A stretch of 39,906 nucleotides of DNA, from assembly GCA_003427395.1 (NCBI GenBank), contig BFEA01000356.1, positions 1,506,594 to 1,546,499 of the forward strand, given 5' to 3'. Origin of the DNA: Chara braunii. Its lineage: Eukaryota > Streptophyta > Charophyceae > Charales > Characeae. The position numbers were made by a program, and so were the translations under genes. Every line of letters starts with the position of its first letter. Position 1 is the first letter of the stretch. Positions 8,864 to 19,144 of the stretch are shown one piece after another. The notes under the pieces are model-generated. The model was not told where the DNA came from. It saw only the letters and a program-made list of their open reading frames with translations, and searched no databases.

Positions 8864-9681
8864 TCATACCCTTCCGAATACGCACTCACGGTACACTCGT
8901 GGACTGAGGGAGACGGACTGCTCCAAAGCCCCAAGCCTCCTAAAAATGCCCCAAAGCTTCCTCTTACGAGGGGTACCGTGGTCTATACAGTGACTATAGA
9001 GCACCCACAAGGCATTAAATGATACGCTGATCCTTCTTCCTCTTTCTAAGAGCCTCACTATCTTCTCTTCGCTCGTACCTAAGAACAAGAACGACGACAC
9101 CCTCACCGTCAACGGATAACACGCCTTCGGGAGCTCCTTCTCCCCCGCGAACCTCTCGTACCGCTCCTCCTTTCCGCTTCCCCTCCGGAAAACGAAGGAC
9201 GTTAATATGGCCTTGACGCACCCTGTGGCGCGAGGGTACTCCTCGTCTCGAGCGCAAGTCACCCGCACCTTGATCGGTGGGCAGAAGCGAAGGGGTTCCT
9301 CCTTAAAGATCCGCCGCAAAATAGAACCTACCCGAGCTTCCCAATGATCCGTTTGGTACCAACCTAGGACCCAGTGAGTGACGTAATACACCCAGGCTCC
9401 CGACTCAAATAAATCGTTCCTTCGGCACGGATCACTGTCTGTCGAGGCCTCTTCCCGTTCCGGGGCATGTTCCTGGACCACCTATCTTCTTCCCAGGTTC
9501 CTATTACGAACTGAGCCCAAAGGAATACCCCCCTTTCTAGCTCTAACCCTCTCTCATGCCCGGCCAGATATCTCTCGGTGCGATGATCTAAGGGGACTCT
9601 GAAGCAGTCCCTGTCCTTGCTTAGATCCGCCTTCTCGATTCGAACCCCTTCTTCGTCAGTACCTTCTACGATCCTAACCAT
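8864..9681 (-). pseudogene. Upstream coding module, copy 2
   Basis: The N-terminal half (9681 to about 9440) reads VPLDHRTERYLAGHERGLEL, then GVFLWAQFVIGTWEEDRW and AEGTIYL. After a one-base frame change it continues as FESGAWVYYVTHWVLGWY, and the helical half has LWVLYSHCIDHGTPRKRK and GIFRRLGALEQSV. The pairing with copy 1 is clear from shared landmarks at matching intervals. A Cys/Arg-rich insert (VRVTCARDEEYPRATG) separates the halves. This is a diverged tandem duplication of a coding unit, with frame decay afterwards. Function unknown; no catalytic pattern seen. Confidence 0.45.
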
Positions 9682-9690
9682 TCCCTCGGA

Positions 9691-10078
9691 CTATCTCCTC
9701 CATGATTTGAAGTAGTGCTCTCCAACCGTCCGAACCGTCAAGGTACGCCTCCGGAATAGTAGGAGCAGGCCACTATCCTCGCAAGTACGTCCGACACCCC
9801 AGCGAGTAGAAGTACCTAATCCAGTAGGCCCCCAGCAGTTCTCTCTCGAGCTGCGCGTGGCTGACAACTTCTTCCCAACTATCCAAAAAGCCTGCCTCTC
9901 TATCTGCACCCTCTTCTATGTCGAAATCGCCCGTCCACCAGTAGAAATTGTAACACCACACGTCCACCCCACCTTGACTACCCACACTAATTCCCGCAGG
10001 TTCAACTTCTAGCGCCCTCAAACGCATAGAGTTGTTGTTCTCACTATTCTCTCTACGATCCCTATTAGTACCTTCCAA
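9691..10078 (-). pseudogene. 0.3-kb aromatic module, copy A
   Basis: The frame contains GGVDVWCYNFYWWTGDFD, an acidic patch (EEGADREAGFLDSWEEVV), YFYSLGCRTYLRG and, after a stop, PAPTIPEAYLDGSDGWRALL. The same ordered landmarks recur about 0.3 kb further right at 10080-10383. Trp, Tyr and Asp are strongly enriched. This is a tandemly duplicated coding piece on the retroelement strand, now interrupted by a stop after RTYLRG. No family recognised. Confidence 0.45.
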
Positions 10079-10079
10079 T

Positions 10080-10383
10080 CATTTGATCCGTCGAGATAAG
10101 CGTCCGGAATTACCGGCGCCGGGGGATCAACCCTGGGGTAGGTTCGGTAACCTAAAGAGTAAAAATACTTAAACCCGTAGCCCCTCAACTCCCCCCTTTA
10201 ACTGCGAGAGTGGCCTATCGCCTCTTCCCATCCACGAAGGAAATCCTCGCCTTGATCTAGCCCTTCCTCTATGTACACACCCACGTCAAAGTCGCCCATC
10301 CATAGTCGAAACGTATAGCACCATACGTCAACACCCCCGTACGTACACACGCTAATTCCTTTCGGGATGGCTTTTAAGCTCAT
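10080..10383 (-). pseudogene. 0.3-kb aromatic module, copy B
   Basis: Partner of the module at 9691-10078: GGVDVWCYTFRLWMGDFDVG, EEGLDQGEDFLRGWEEAIGH, then across a frame change GYGFKYFYSLGYRTYPR and APVIPDAYLDGSNDWKVL. It matches copy A through most of its length, so the duplication predates the present frame breaks. It is the rightmost coding piece recognised on this strand; beyond it only non-coding sequence is seen before 12.3 kb. Confidence 0.45.
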
Positions 10384-12299
10384 GCAATATAATCAAAGGG
10401 AATCTCCAAGTTCCACTTCCTTTTGGCCACTCGATAGACCACCTCTATCCCGCAAGGAGAAGATGCCTGTGAGCTCAGAAGGATCAAATGGACCAGAGAA
10501 GGAACGCCATCTCACTCAGCTACCTTCCTGTCGTCCCCCGCTGAGAGGCCCCTCCCCCTCTCCCGATATAGAGACTAGCAGCGGACACAGGTTATCCCTG
10601 AGAAAGGGTGGCAACCCCCTCCACAGAGTCGGACCGAAGTCACACACCCGGGTCCTATGTCCCCCACTGAACCGACCCCTAGTCCTAAGTTAGCCTAACC
10701 GGTACCACGCCCCTACTCGGCCCACCTCGAGCGTGGAATTACCCGGATCCCAGGACTTCAATCCACCTATAAATCAATAATCGCTGGCCTGTCTAGTCCC
10801 ACCCCATTCTCCTTCTCGCATCATGAACTCTTCCTGCTTCGTTCGCATCTTCCATCTCGCCACCGTCTGACTCTTTTCTCTCTTTGAATCACAAGACTTT
10901 AATCGGGGCCTTCAAAGAAAGGGCGGGGTTAAGCAGAGATAATCAAGAGAATCACTCAGGTTTGTCGTTCTTGATTACATACCTCGTAGTCTTCGTCCCC
11001 CTTTAGAACTCATTCTCATAGTCCCAATAGTCCTCCGAGGTCCGAGTCCGAGAAATCGGCCAGACACCGGTCCACCCAGGATTCGGCCTCCGACTCCTCG
11101 CCCAAGGAACCCCACGTATCCCTCACTTCTTTATCCCCCTCGCTCATAATGGAGGTTGTATTTCCCTCGCTCCCTTGTCCCGGCACCCGAAGCACCACTC
11201 TCCTCACCCCCGAGTCCCGCACGGTCCCCGCTTGAGAATTCCTCTCCCAAGCGGGAGGCGTCTCTCTTGCGGGCCCTGCTCACAACCATCGTGGGTCGAG
11301 AACCGAAACCCCAAACCCATCCTGCGGAACCATTTCCGGAGCGGGAGTTGTACCCTGTACGGGCCCCCTCCACAGTCCGTGCGGGTCGAGGATGTTGGGC
11401 GACCCCCTTGGATCCCAAATCGACAACGCCCCCGAACCCTCTCGAATACCCCTTGTGTTCACTCTTTCCTCCCCACGCGGGGACCCGCTCACACTATTTT
11501 CCTGAACGGCTGTTCTTCCCACCCCTTTGTTGTTTTTCACCGTCAGTCAAACCCCTCAATCAAACTGTGTACCCCCTTAATTTTTAGATTTTTAGAAATA
11601 AACACTCGTAAAAGTAAGAACTCACTCCAGAAAAAACAAAATTTACCTGGGTACCCCTTCGGAGGCCGAGAGCGGGAGCCGGAGTCGCAAGTGGGCCGAA
11701 GCGGACCTGCAAAAGCCAAGGAAAAGCCCAATACCCCAAAGCCCCTGCACCCAACAAGCCCGACAACCCCGACAACCCCAACAATAACCCTTGCCGATGC
11801 CGCTCGAGAAGAATTGAGGTCATAAAAATTAGAGTAGAAGATTGCCGCGTAGACCAAAAAACCCGCAAAAAAAATCAGACACGCCGATGCTGATAAAACC
11901 TGGAAGTCGATGCCGAGTAGGCCGAAAGAACTTGATGCCGAAAAAAAAAACCGCTGCCTGTCACGCTGGTTCCCCCTCACCCCGTACTCACTGGGCCAGC
12001 CACGGCCGTGGGAGAATGCCCATCCCGGACAACAGCGCCACCTTGTCGGCCAGTTCCCCCTCCTCAGTCGTGATAGTGTGGCGAGTACTGCTTGTCGCTC
12101 CGCCGGTCCCCCTCCCCGCCTAAGTTTTTCAGAGGTGAGGCTCGTAACCGGAGCAGGTGGAGTCACCAGTCAGCTCGGGAGGAGGGTTTGGAGGCGTGCT
12201 TCTAAAGGGGCGTTTGCAAGCAAAAGGTTCGATAGAGTCATAAACCCGCAGGCTCAAGACAAGAGCTCGAAGACAAACCGAGGCTCATAGCCAGCAGAG
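10384..12299. other. No gene recognised; possible 5' flank of the retroelement
   Basis: About 1.9 kb of C-rich sequence with several overlapping GC-driven open frames on both strands, none with a known motif. A 5' LTR and leader of the minus-strand element could lie here, but no paired LTR or tRNA-complementary site was found. Around 11.25 and 11.34 kb two stretches share GCGGGAG, CGGGCCC and GGGTCGAG in the same order about 90 bp apart, a diverged tandem duplication. At 11750-11800 there is a short CGACAACCC reiteration. From 11580 to 11950 the sequence becomes A-rich. Confidence 0.3.
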
Positions 12300-12549
12300 T
12301 TCAAGTCAATGGTGGCCAAAAATGTTCGGAGAGTGAGCTTCAAAGCATGCCACCATGAGCTAACGAAAAGATTGGCTTCCGAAAAGCTTAGGAACCGAAG
12401 CTCGTGGCACATTTCTAAGCGAACACCCGGCCCCCTGCAGGAAAAGGAAGACACGGGACCTCTAAGCTCGTGGCGAGGCCAGTTGCTACCACACCCCAAG
12501 ACAGAGAAAGACAAGTTCGTAGCAGAAACTCAGAACCACGAGGCTCTCG

Positions 12550-12915
12550 CAATGGAGAGAGACAAGCTCGCAACAGCGCGGTTCGGAAGACAAAAAAACT
12601 TAGCGAGCCAGAGAAGGACAAGCTCGGAACAGCTGAGTTCGGAAGACAAAAAGCTTAACGAGCCAGAGAAAGGCAAGCTTGTAACAGCTCAGTTCGAAAG
12701 ACAAATTAACTTAATTAGCCAGAGAAAGGCAAGCTCGTAACAGCTCAGTTCGGAAGACAGAAAACTTAACGAGCCAGAGAAAGGCAAGCTCGTAACAGCT
12801 CAGTTCGGAAGACAAAAAACTTAACGAGGCAGAGAAAGGCAAGCTCGTAACAGCTTAGTTCGGAAGACCAAAAACTTAACGAGCCCGAGAAAGGCAAGCT
12901 CGTAACAGCTTAGTT
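12550..12915. repeat. 55-bp minisatellite, about 6 copies
   Basis: Unit starts (GAGCCAGAGAAAGGCAAGCT or a close variant) fall at 12605, 12660, 12715, 12771, 12826 and 12881, so the period is 55-56 bp. Each unit also contains CGTAACAGCTCAGTTCGGAA and an A-rich stretch ending CTTAAC. Degenerate copies extend left to about 12480, and a truncated copy lies at 12915-12935. The units abut with no unique spacers. The copies at the centre are the most alike, consistent with unequal exchange or slippage. Confidence 0.9.
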
Positions 12916-13139
12916 CGCGAGCCAGAGAAAAACTAAGTCGCAACAGGTCCCCAAGAGCGACCGGAGTTCGAAGCACGGGTTGACCGACTCGGGCACGTCG
13001 CACATTCGTAGATCCGAGTTCGGCGGACGACTCGCGACCAAGCTCTGCTGAAATTCTGGGACGAGAAGAAGCGACTCCGAATAGTAGCTCGCTTTCCTCT
13101 CTTCCTCTCTCTCTACTTCTCTTTCCTTTATCCCCTCTT

Positions 13140-13144
<5 letters not shown>

Positions 13145-13208
<64 letters not shown>

Positions 13209-13347
13209 NNNNNNNNNNNNNNNNNNNNNNNNNNNNNNNNNNNNNNNNNNNNNNNNNNNNNNNNNNNNNNNNNNNNNNNNNNNNNNNNNNNNNNNNNNNN
13301 NNNNNNNNNNNNNNNNNNNNNNNNNNNNNNNNNNNNNNNNNNNNNNN

Positions 13348-13379
<32 letters not shown>

Positions 13380-13386
13380 GCTCGCT
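13145..13386. repeat. (CT)n microsatellite spanning an assembly gap
   Basis: Pure CT dinucleotides run from about 13145 to 13208, followed by 139 unknown bases (13209-13347), and CT repeats resume at 13348 to about 13386. The gap is almost certainly a failure to assemble the microsatellite, so its true length is unknown. Open frames crossing it (poly Arg-Glu on the minus strand) are artefacts of the dinucleotide. Confidence 0.95.
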
Positions 13387-13861
13387 TTCTCTCTCTCACT
13401 TCCTCTCCTTCCCCTCTCTGGCTCTCTGTAATTACCTCCTGTCTTTCTTTCTTTCCGCAGCAATAACCCGTGGAGCACGAACGGAGTAGCCCAGGGCGGG
13501 GGTAATGCCGCCCCCTCCCTGTTCAGATCGCGGGCACCGCGCCCCCAAGTCACGGACGGAGCGGAGCTCGACGAAAACACGCGACCGAAGCGCGTATCCA
13601 CGAACAAAGCCGCAATATCAAACCATGTACGCTGCTGCTCCGAGGTATGAATGACGTAGATCCGAGACGTGATCGAGGTCGTACGTCCGAAGCGAGCGCG
13701 CCACACCGCCGAATGAGGCTGAATGTTGCTGCTCCGCTTCCTCTCTCCCTCGTTCTCGGCCATAACCCCGCTTGCTATCGTGCTGCGGAAGACACCGTGA
13801 CCTTCTCTCCTCTTTTCTCGGTGTGTGAGCCGCATGCCCCGCCTTCTTTACACGAATTTTC

Positions 13862-14155
13862 TCTTTCTCTCGCTCTCGCTCCCTCTTCCTCTACCTGCGT
13901 GCTCGCTGGCTTCCCAACCGAGCGCTACCTCGTGCGTAGAAGAACTTGCTCCGTGGGCGTGCCTTCCCTTTCCCCTCTCTTGCTCGTTTCTTCTCACAGC
14001 CTGCGAGCTCGTTCAGCAGCCGGGTGCTGCCTCGTGCCTTCGACGAGCGTGCTCCCCCTTCCTCTCTCTCTCTCTCCTTCTCTTCCCCTTTCCGCGTGCA
14101 TGCTGGCTCCGAAACCGAGCGCTACCCCGTGCGCTATAGAGTGTGCTCTCCAAAA
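13862..14155. repeat. Three imperfect ~100-bp tandem repeats with pyrimidine leaders
   Basis: Three consecutive units each consist of a C/T-rich leader followed by a GC-rich core of the type GCGTGCTCGCTGGC..., then ACCGAGCGCTACCTCGTGCG and a GTGCTCC end. Cores start near 13893, 14012 and 14095. The first and third cores are closest (CCGAGCGCTACCTCGTGCG against CCGAGCGCTACCCCGTGCG). A possible fourth, weaker copy follows at 14160-14260. Long plus-strand open frames through here come from the Ser/Leu/Pro-coding CT leaders and are not taken as genes. Confidence 0.6.
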
Positions 14156-14311
14156 CTCCTTCCCTCCCTCCTCCCTCTCTCCCTCGCTTCTTTCTCCCTA
14201 CGTTGAGAGGGCTCCGGCCGCGACCGTCCGTTGTTCAGCAGTCGTGCGTGTGGACCCCCGGTGCTCACGATTCGCGCCCTTTCGCATCTCCCAGACGTCC
14301 CCTTTTCTCTC

Positions 14312-14384
<73 letters not shown>
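14312..14384. repeat. (CT)n microsatellite
   Basis: Roughly 36 uninterrupted CT dinucleotides. It is the second long CT tract within 1.2 kb, with the ~100-bp repeats that carry CT leaders lying between them. The two tracts may be ends of one expanded repeat domain. Confidence 0.95.
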
Positions 14385-14390
<6 letters not shown>

Positions 14391-14399
14391 GTCCGCGGT

Positions 14400-16287
14400 A
14401 GCGGGCGCTGAAGATCGACCGAGCACTCCGTACTCTCGAGAACGCGCTCTTTCCTCACGTACACCCATGCGCAATCGTCTCCCCCCTCTCTCGAACTCTT
14501 CCCAAGGTTCTCTCCAACGTACAACTTTCTAGAAGCTGCGAGGGAGCGCGCCAGTTCTCGTATGCTAGCACCAGGATGCGCGGACTTTCCGTGCGCTCGT
14601 AACCCGTTCGCGAGTTACTCCCGTACTCCCCCCCCCGAGTCCTTCGCTTCTCCCCCTATTTATCTTACTCCGATTGGCGGAGCTCGCAGCTGACTTCAGC
14701 ATCTTCGGAGGCTCTACCAATTTTTTTCACGAATTCTTCGTTTCCCGCTCGTTCACTCCTTTTTCTACTACCTCTCGCCTCCACCAATCCCATCCTCGAT
14801 CATCCTCACCCTCGGATTCACAGGTCGCATTCCTTCACCTTCTCCCCTCCTATTTTCGAGAAGGCTTCCTTCTCCTCCCCCCATCATGATCAGCAGATGC
14901 CTACCCTCCTGTCTTCAACCGCTTTTCCCGCTCGTTCATCCGTTCGCCTTCTTTCGCGGAAGGGCGAGCTGCAATCCAAATTTATCTGCTTGACCGTTTG
15001 CTACCCCTCTTCTACCTGATCCCTTCTCACCTTCGACTCGTACAAGCGCTGCGCGCGCCAACCAACCCCCTCTCTCTCCCAGACTCACTTAGGCGCCTGG
15101 TACATCGCCGCTTCATAGGCCACCTCGTCAGCCCTACTTCAGCAACCACTGTCGGTCCTCCAATACGATCCTTCCCCTTCTCATCGCAGGATCGACTTCG
15201 AGTGCAATTTGCCCGCGATCTGACATAGCCCCTGGGCCCGCCACCAGTCCTAGCCAGGGCGCATTCAACCCCTTCGACATTCAATCCTTCTGCTGTCTTC
15301 CCCTTTCGACTTATCGACGCTCCCTGCGCCACCGCCTCTTGGACAGTTATGAAGAGGCTACGGGTGCGCTCGCACACCCTGTCTGTCGCTAGGAAACCCA
15401 ACCGTTGCATTCTGGTATGTTAGGTCAGAAAGGAGGAAGCCCCCNCCCCCCCCCCGCCCCCGGGGTAAGGCCAAGTGCATGCGTGAACTTCAGCAGCCCC
15501 ATCATTGATGAAACCCGCCTACCGGCCCTCCTTCGAGCGATTTGATCCCCGTCGCCAAAGCCGGCTGCTTGGTCAGTCATCATATCGAGATGGCGGTATG
15601 GAGATCCGACCCGACTAATCGCTTCTCGGGGTCCGTACCAATTTTGGACATCCCAAGCTGGCTGCTGTTGCCGACCGATCACCATGTACCGGGAATGTTT
15701 TCCACAAAGTCCGACAACCACAATTATTGTCGGGCCCCTGTGGCTATGCGCAATTGTCGCTCTTCGGGCAATTTCGCCGGATCGTCGCACATACCCTCCT
15801 TCGTCTAGATTTGAGTTTAGTTCCGTGTAGATCCGGGGTAGCACGACAGTCTCCTGAAGTTGCGGTCCCGGTTTCCGCCCGGCTCCCCCGCCTCCGACTG
15901 CCGCCGTCCGCGTGCCCCCCCCCCCGAAAGTCGAATTATCGGTTTTTCCTAGTAAACCCCGAGCCCTCACAGACGCGCCCTCATTCCGAGTTTTTCATGG
16001 CTCACCAAAAAGTCCAACGGTGATCCTCGATTCCTTGCCCATGGCGTCAAAACCTTGGCTTTTGGGGATCCGCGCGAGCCTGCTTGCGACCATGATGTGA
16101 ACCGCTACTCTGGCCCATTGAAGGGTTAGTACAGAGGTTCGGGCATCCAAAATCTCTGACAAGGCATACATTCACACACATGCATGCGTCAAGCCCATGC
16201 AAAACAGCAGAAGAAAGAAAGAAACATTTTTTATTTTGAAAAAGAAAAGCCCTCGGCTGGTAGGCAACCGCCCGACACCAGCATCTT
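14400..16287. other. No gene recognised
   Basis: Mixed-composition sequence with C/T-rich patches and one ambiguous base at 15445 inside a C run. A minus-strand open frame at 15425-15970 is Gly/Arg-rich near the C run, and its middle part (IIVVVGLCGKHSRYMVIG) has no recognisable family. Around 16200-16260 an A-rich patch precedes the decayed gene starting at 16288 and may be its intron or leader. Nothing else could be supported. Confidence 0.4.
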
Positions 16288-17044
16288 GACGATTGGAGCG
16301 ATGCTACTTGGAACGCGATGGAGAGTGGCTCCCCTTGGGCAAGCCAGTACAAGTTTGCCAATATGTTGGAGTTCGGAAACCTTATTACACTGCCTGATGG
16401 TGTCCTCAAGCACAAGTTCCTGAACCGTATGTGCAAAACACTCCGCTCCATTAGCCGCTATAGCAGTCGCCTCGACTGCGGCTACATCAGGTCTTCGCCA
16501 CAAACTTGGGGAAGTTCGCGGAAATAAGAGTAGGTGGATTGCGCTCGTCATTGTTCATTCTTGGAGTAGTACCCACTCCGTTGCACCGGGATTTCTCCAC
16601 AAGCTGTGTCATACTATGGTGTGCGGTTAACTGTCGCCGGATGTGATTTCGCCGGAGTGCTATGTGTCACTACTTCGAACAAAAGTAGGAAACTCGCCGA
16701 TGCAGTTGTGCGTGTATCACGAAACGAGGTGGTACTTGAGGGGTCCAAGTTCGTGCTGTTGCGGTACCTCGGTGTAGATGGGTGGTCAGATTTGGTGATA
16801 GGAGGCCAGTTCGAAGATTTCTCATTGTGGCATGAGGTCGAAGAGAAAGTGTCTGACATGAGGTGGAAGATTTCTTGCCGTTGCGGTACCTCTGTATAGG
16901 GTTTGTTATGATGAAATACATGTCCGTATTTTCGGAGAATACAACAGTCGAGGAACCGCAGATCCACTTATATGGATCATCAATGAATGCTATGTATGGC
17001 TTCCGTTCACGACCTCGTTCGCGGGAAACTTCGTATGTCACTAG
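16288..17044 (+). pseudogene. Unknown 'W-H-E-V-E' family protein, plus-strand copy
   Basis: This reads from DDWSDATWNAMESGSPW through YKFANMLEFGNLITLP to SYYGVRLTVAGCDFAGVLCV and LWHEVEEKVSD, then after a frame change near 16865 CYDEIHVRIFGEYNSRGTAD and INECYVWLPF. It aligns throughout with a minus-strand copy at 38171-39039, which has DAWSEAEWD, YKFASAMEWGSLIKVP, SYCCIRLSVAESDFCRVLCV, KWHEVEQ, KDEVHFGVLGGG and YECLIWVWF. This copy has TAA at 16525, then two TAGs before 16606; each falls opposite a sense codon of the other copy. No catalytic motif or known family is recognised. Conservation of Trp, Cys and Asp positions suggests a real folded protein, perhaps transposon-borne. Confidence 0.65.
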
Positions 17045-17639
17045 ATCCGGACGGGTTCCCAGACCTTGTGTTTAAGGGAAAAGGAGCGAGAGGTGTGAGA
17101 GGCATGTGTGTAGCCGAAAATGGTAGATATGAAGTAGTAGAGATAGGTGTGAGAGGCAGTAATTGCAAGTAGACGCTATACTCAGTATGTTCGTAGTTCT
17201 GTGATTTGCGATTTTCGGAAAGTCTCAGTGTGTTGTGCAATGTGTGATTAAATGATTTTTTGCAGTGAATGGTTTTTGAAAACACCGTTGTGTACTTCGC
17301 AATGTGCGGTTGAATGATTTTTTTGCATAAAACGATTTTTCGAAACTCTCCGTGCGGTGTACAACTTGACCTTCTGGAGAACAAAAGGTAAAGTTGCAAA
17401 TGTTTTCATCTCGATGTTGCGATGACAAGAGTTAAATAATATGAACGGATGTTATGTTTTTTGTCGCTGCAAAGATTTGATGATATTTTCACCCGGGAAT
17501 ATACGAATGACAAGCCAGCGTCCATATTAAATCATCACGCTGATGGTGTGCGCACCTTGCTGTCCATCTAAGTGTGAGTTCACACGCACTTGTGGTGTGA
17601 ACCCCGAGCAATCCACTTAAACTCATTTTCGTCTAGCCT
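17045..17639. other. No gene recognised; short direct repeats
   Basis: A Gly/Arg-coding stretch with two GTGTGAGAGGCA words (near 17096 and 17148) ends near 17170. Between 17230 and 17340 the word TGATTAAATGATTTTTTGCA is followed by TGAATGATTTTTTTGCAT about 70 bp later, with GTGTTGTGCAATGTG and GTGTACTTCGCAATGTG before each. This indicates a diverged ~70-bp duplication. The rest is unremarkable AT-rich sequence. Confidence 0.4.
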
Positions 17640-18700
17640 CCAACGACACTGTGGTTTTCTTGCTGCGCAGTGGATTTCACCAAACACGTAAGTACATAAC
17701 CTATCTCTCTCTCTATGTCTCTCTTGCACCCTCCTTAAGTTCGAAACCGAACGAACTTCGCGTTTCCACATGCCCTTTGATCTGACAATGGTCTTCTCTG
17801 TGCCCATTGATCGGATCCGCATTTCCGTCTAACCTCAGACGTGCGCATGGATTCCTGCTGTATCTTGAGTTGTGATAAGTTGATAACCGCACAAGTGCGG
17901 GTCCAGTCTTTCTCTATGTCTCTCTTTCTCGCGGCCTCCTTAAGTTCGGATCCCGGCGAACTTGGCGTTTTCGCCTGTTTATTGAACAGACAGTGGTCTT
18001 TCTGATCCCCCCTGGATTGCAACAGCAACCCGAGTTTGCCGGAGTCTGGACTTCTCATTTTACTCGAACAGGGTCGCAGAACATGATGGCCCGGCTCCTG
18101 CGTTAGAACTTGGCTGCATCAGGTGCCAAGCTATGCATATCGCCAAATCGGACAGTAGAAGAAGTTCCGATGTGGGCGGACTTCTCATTTTCAAGTAGCC
18201 TCTCATGTGAGTGTGGACTTCCTAGATCATCGTTGAGTTTAACAACCACAGAATTACGGATCGTGTGTCTCTTTATCCGTCTCTCTCTATCGCACCCTTC
18301 TTAAGCTTGGATCCCAGCGAACTTCGCGTTTTCGATTGTGCGTTGGTCTGTTTGTGGTCTTCCTGGTGCCCGGTGGTTCGCTCAAACCACCCTAGTTCGC
18401 CCGCGACCGACTTCTCGTTTTGCCCATATGCAGTTACCGAGTTTGCTTGCACGAGCACGGCCTTAGAACGCTGGCTGCATTGGCTAACGGGCTTCGAGCT
18501 ATTGCGAAACCGGAAAGCAGAAGAAATTCAGGTGCCGGCGCACTGCGAATTCTCATGTGGCCTCTAATGCGACTGTGGTTTTGCTTGTTCCCCGTAGATT
18601 TCAAAAACCACAAACATACGGATTATGTCTCTCTCTCTCTGACTCTCTCTCTCTCGCGCCCTCTTTAAGTTCGGATCCCGACGAACGTTGCGTGCTCACC
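17640..18700. repeat. Four diverged repeat units, ~200-360 bp period
   Basis: Each unit has a CT-rich tract (TCTCTCTCTATGTCTCTC-like), then CTCCTTAAGTTCGGATCCCG or a close variant, then CGAACTTCGCGTTT. The CTTAAG landmark falls near 17735, 17938, 18300 and 18664, so spacings are about 200, 362 and 364 bp. A second shared block (ACTGTGGTTTTCTTG..., then ATTTCA-AACCACAAA) precedes each CT tract. Open frames across the array are inconsistent between copies, so it is taken as non-coding. Confidence 0.7.
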
Positions 18701-18776
18701 TGTCCGAATCGGGGTTCCGGAGGGTCTCTGTGTGCGGAGGCCACTGGCCCGTCCAGCCGGCATCCGAGCTTCGCAT

Positions 18777-19073
18777 ACTGAGCGGAGGCCACTGACCCGT
18801 CCGGCCGACAATCCCCTTGTCGCAGCAGGGCGTGCCCATGCCACACGCACTGCCACTATGCTCCGACGATGGAGGATTTCAACTCCGGTTTCGGTGCCGG
18901 GGCAGCGCGAGCTATCCAGTGCCATTCGATCTTCACATATTGAGCGGAAGTCACTGGCCCGTCCAACCGACAATTCCCTTGTCCCAGCGCGACGTGCCCA
19001 TGCCGCGAGCTCTGCCACTATGCTCCGACGACGGAGGATTTCAACTTCGGTTTCGGTGTCGGGGCAGCGCGAG
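18777..19073. repeat. 163-bp tandem duplication
   Basis: Two adjacent copies begin with TGAGCGGAGGCCACTG (18779) and TGAGCGGAAGTCACTG (18942). Both contain CCGACAATTCCCTTGTC, GTGCCCATGCC, CTATGCTCCGACGA and GGAGGATTTCAACT, and end GGGGCAGCGCGAGCTA. The copies differ at scattered sites by substitution only. An extra 5' fragment (GCGGAGGCCACTGGCCCGTC, near 18735) suggests a former third copy. Confidence 0.85.
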
Positions 19074-19120
19074 CTACGAACAGGGCCAGCCAGCGATTCC
19101 CGCGTGACATGCCCGCAATC

Positions 19121-19144
19121 TAAGTCCGCCGGCATCCGAACTTC
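19121..19144 (+). repeat. 24-bp palindromic motif, copy 1
   Basis: Form: TAAGTCCG, then eight bases, then CGAACTTC. It belongs to a dispersed family whose best copy is GAAGTTCG-N8-CGAACTTC with perfectly complementary 8-base arms. This copy has two changes in its left arm. Confidence 0.6.

Noticed and set aside
11156-11825. Proline/arginine-rich ORFs on the plus strand
   Set aside because: Overlapping frames on both strands are open because of C-rich composition; no motif or homologue pattern was seen.
12550-12915. CRISPR-like regular array
   Set aside because: Units abut with no unique spacers, no cas genes are present, and the context is eukaryotic; it is a minisatellite.
13128-13835. Long open frames through the CT repeat and gap on the minus strand
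   Set aside because: They are Arg-Glu dipeptides from the microsatellite plus unknown bases; no coding evidence.
13647-14411. 254-codon Ser/Leu-rich plus-strand ORF
   Set aside because: It is driven by CT-rich leaders and the CT microsatellite, and the three repeat units do not keep one frame.
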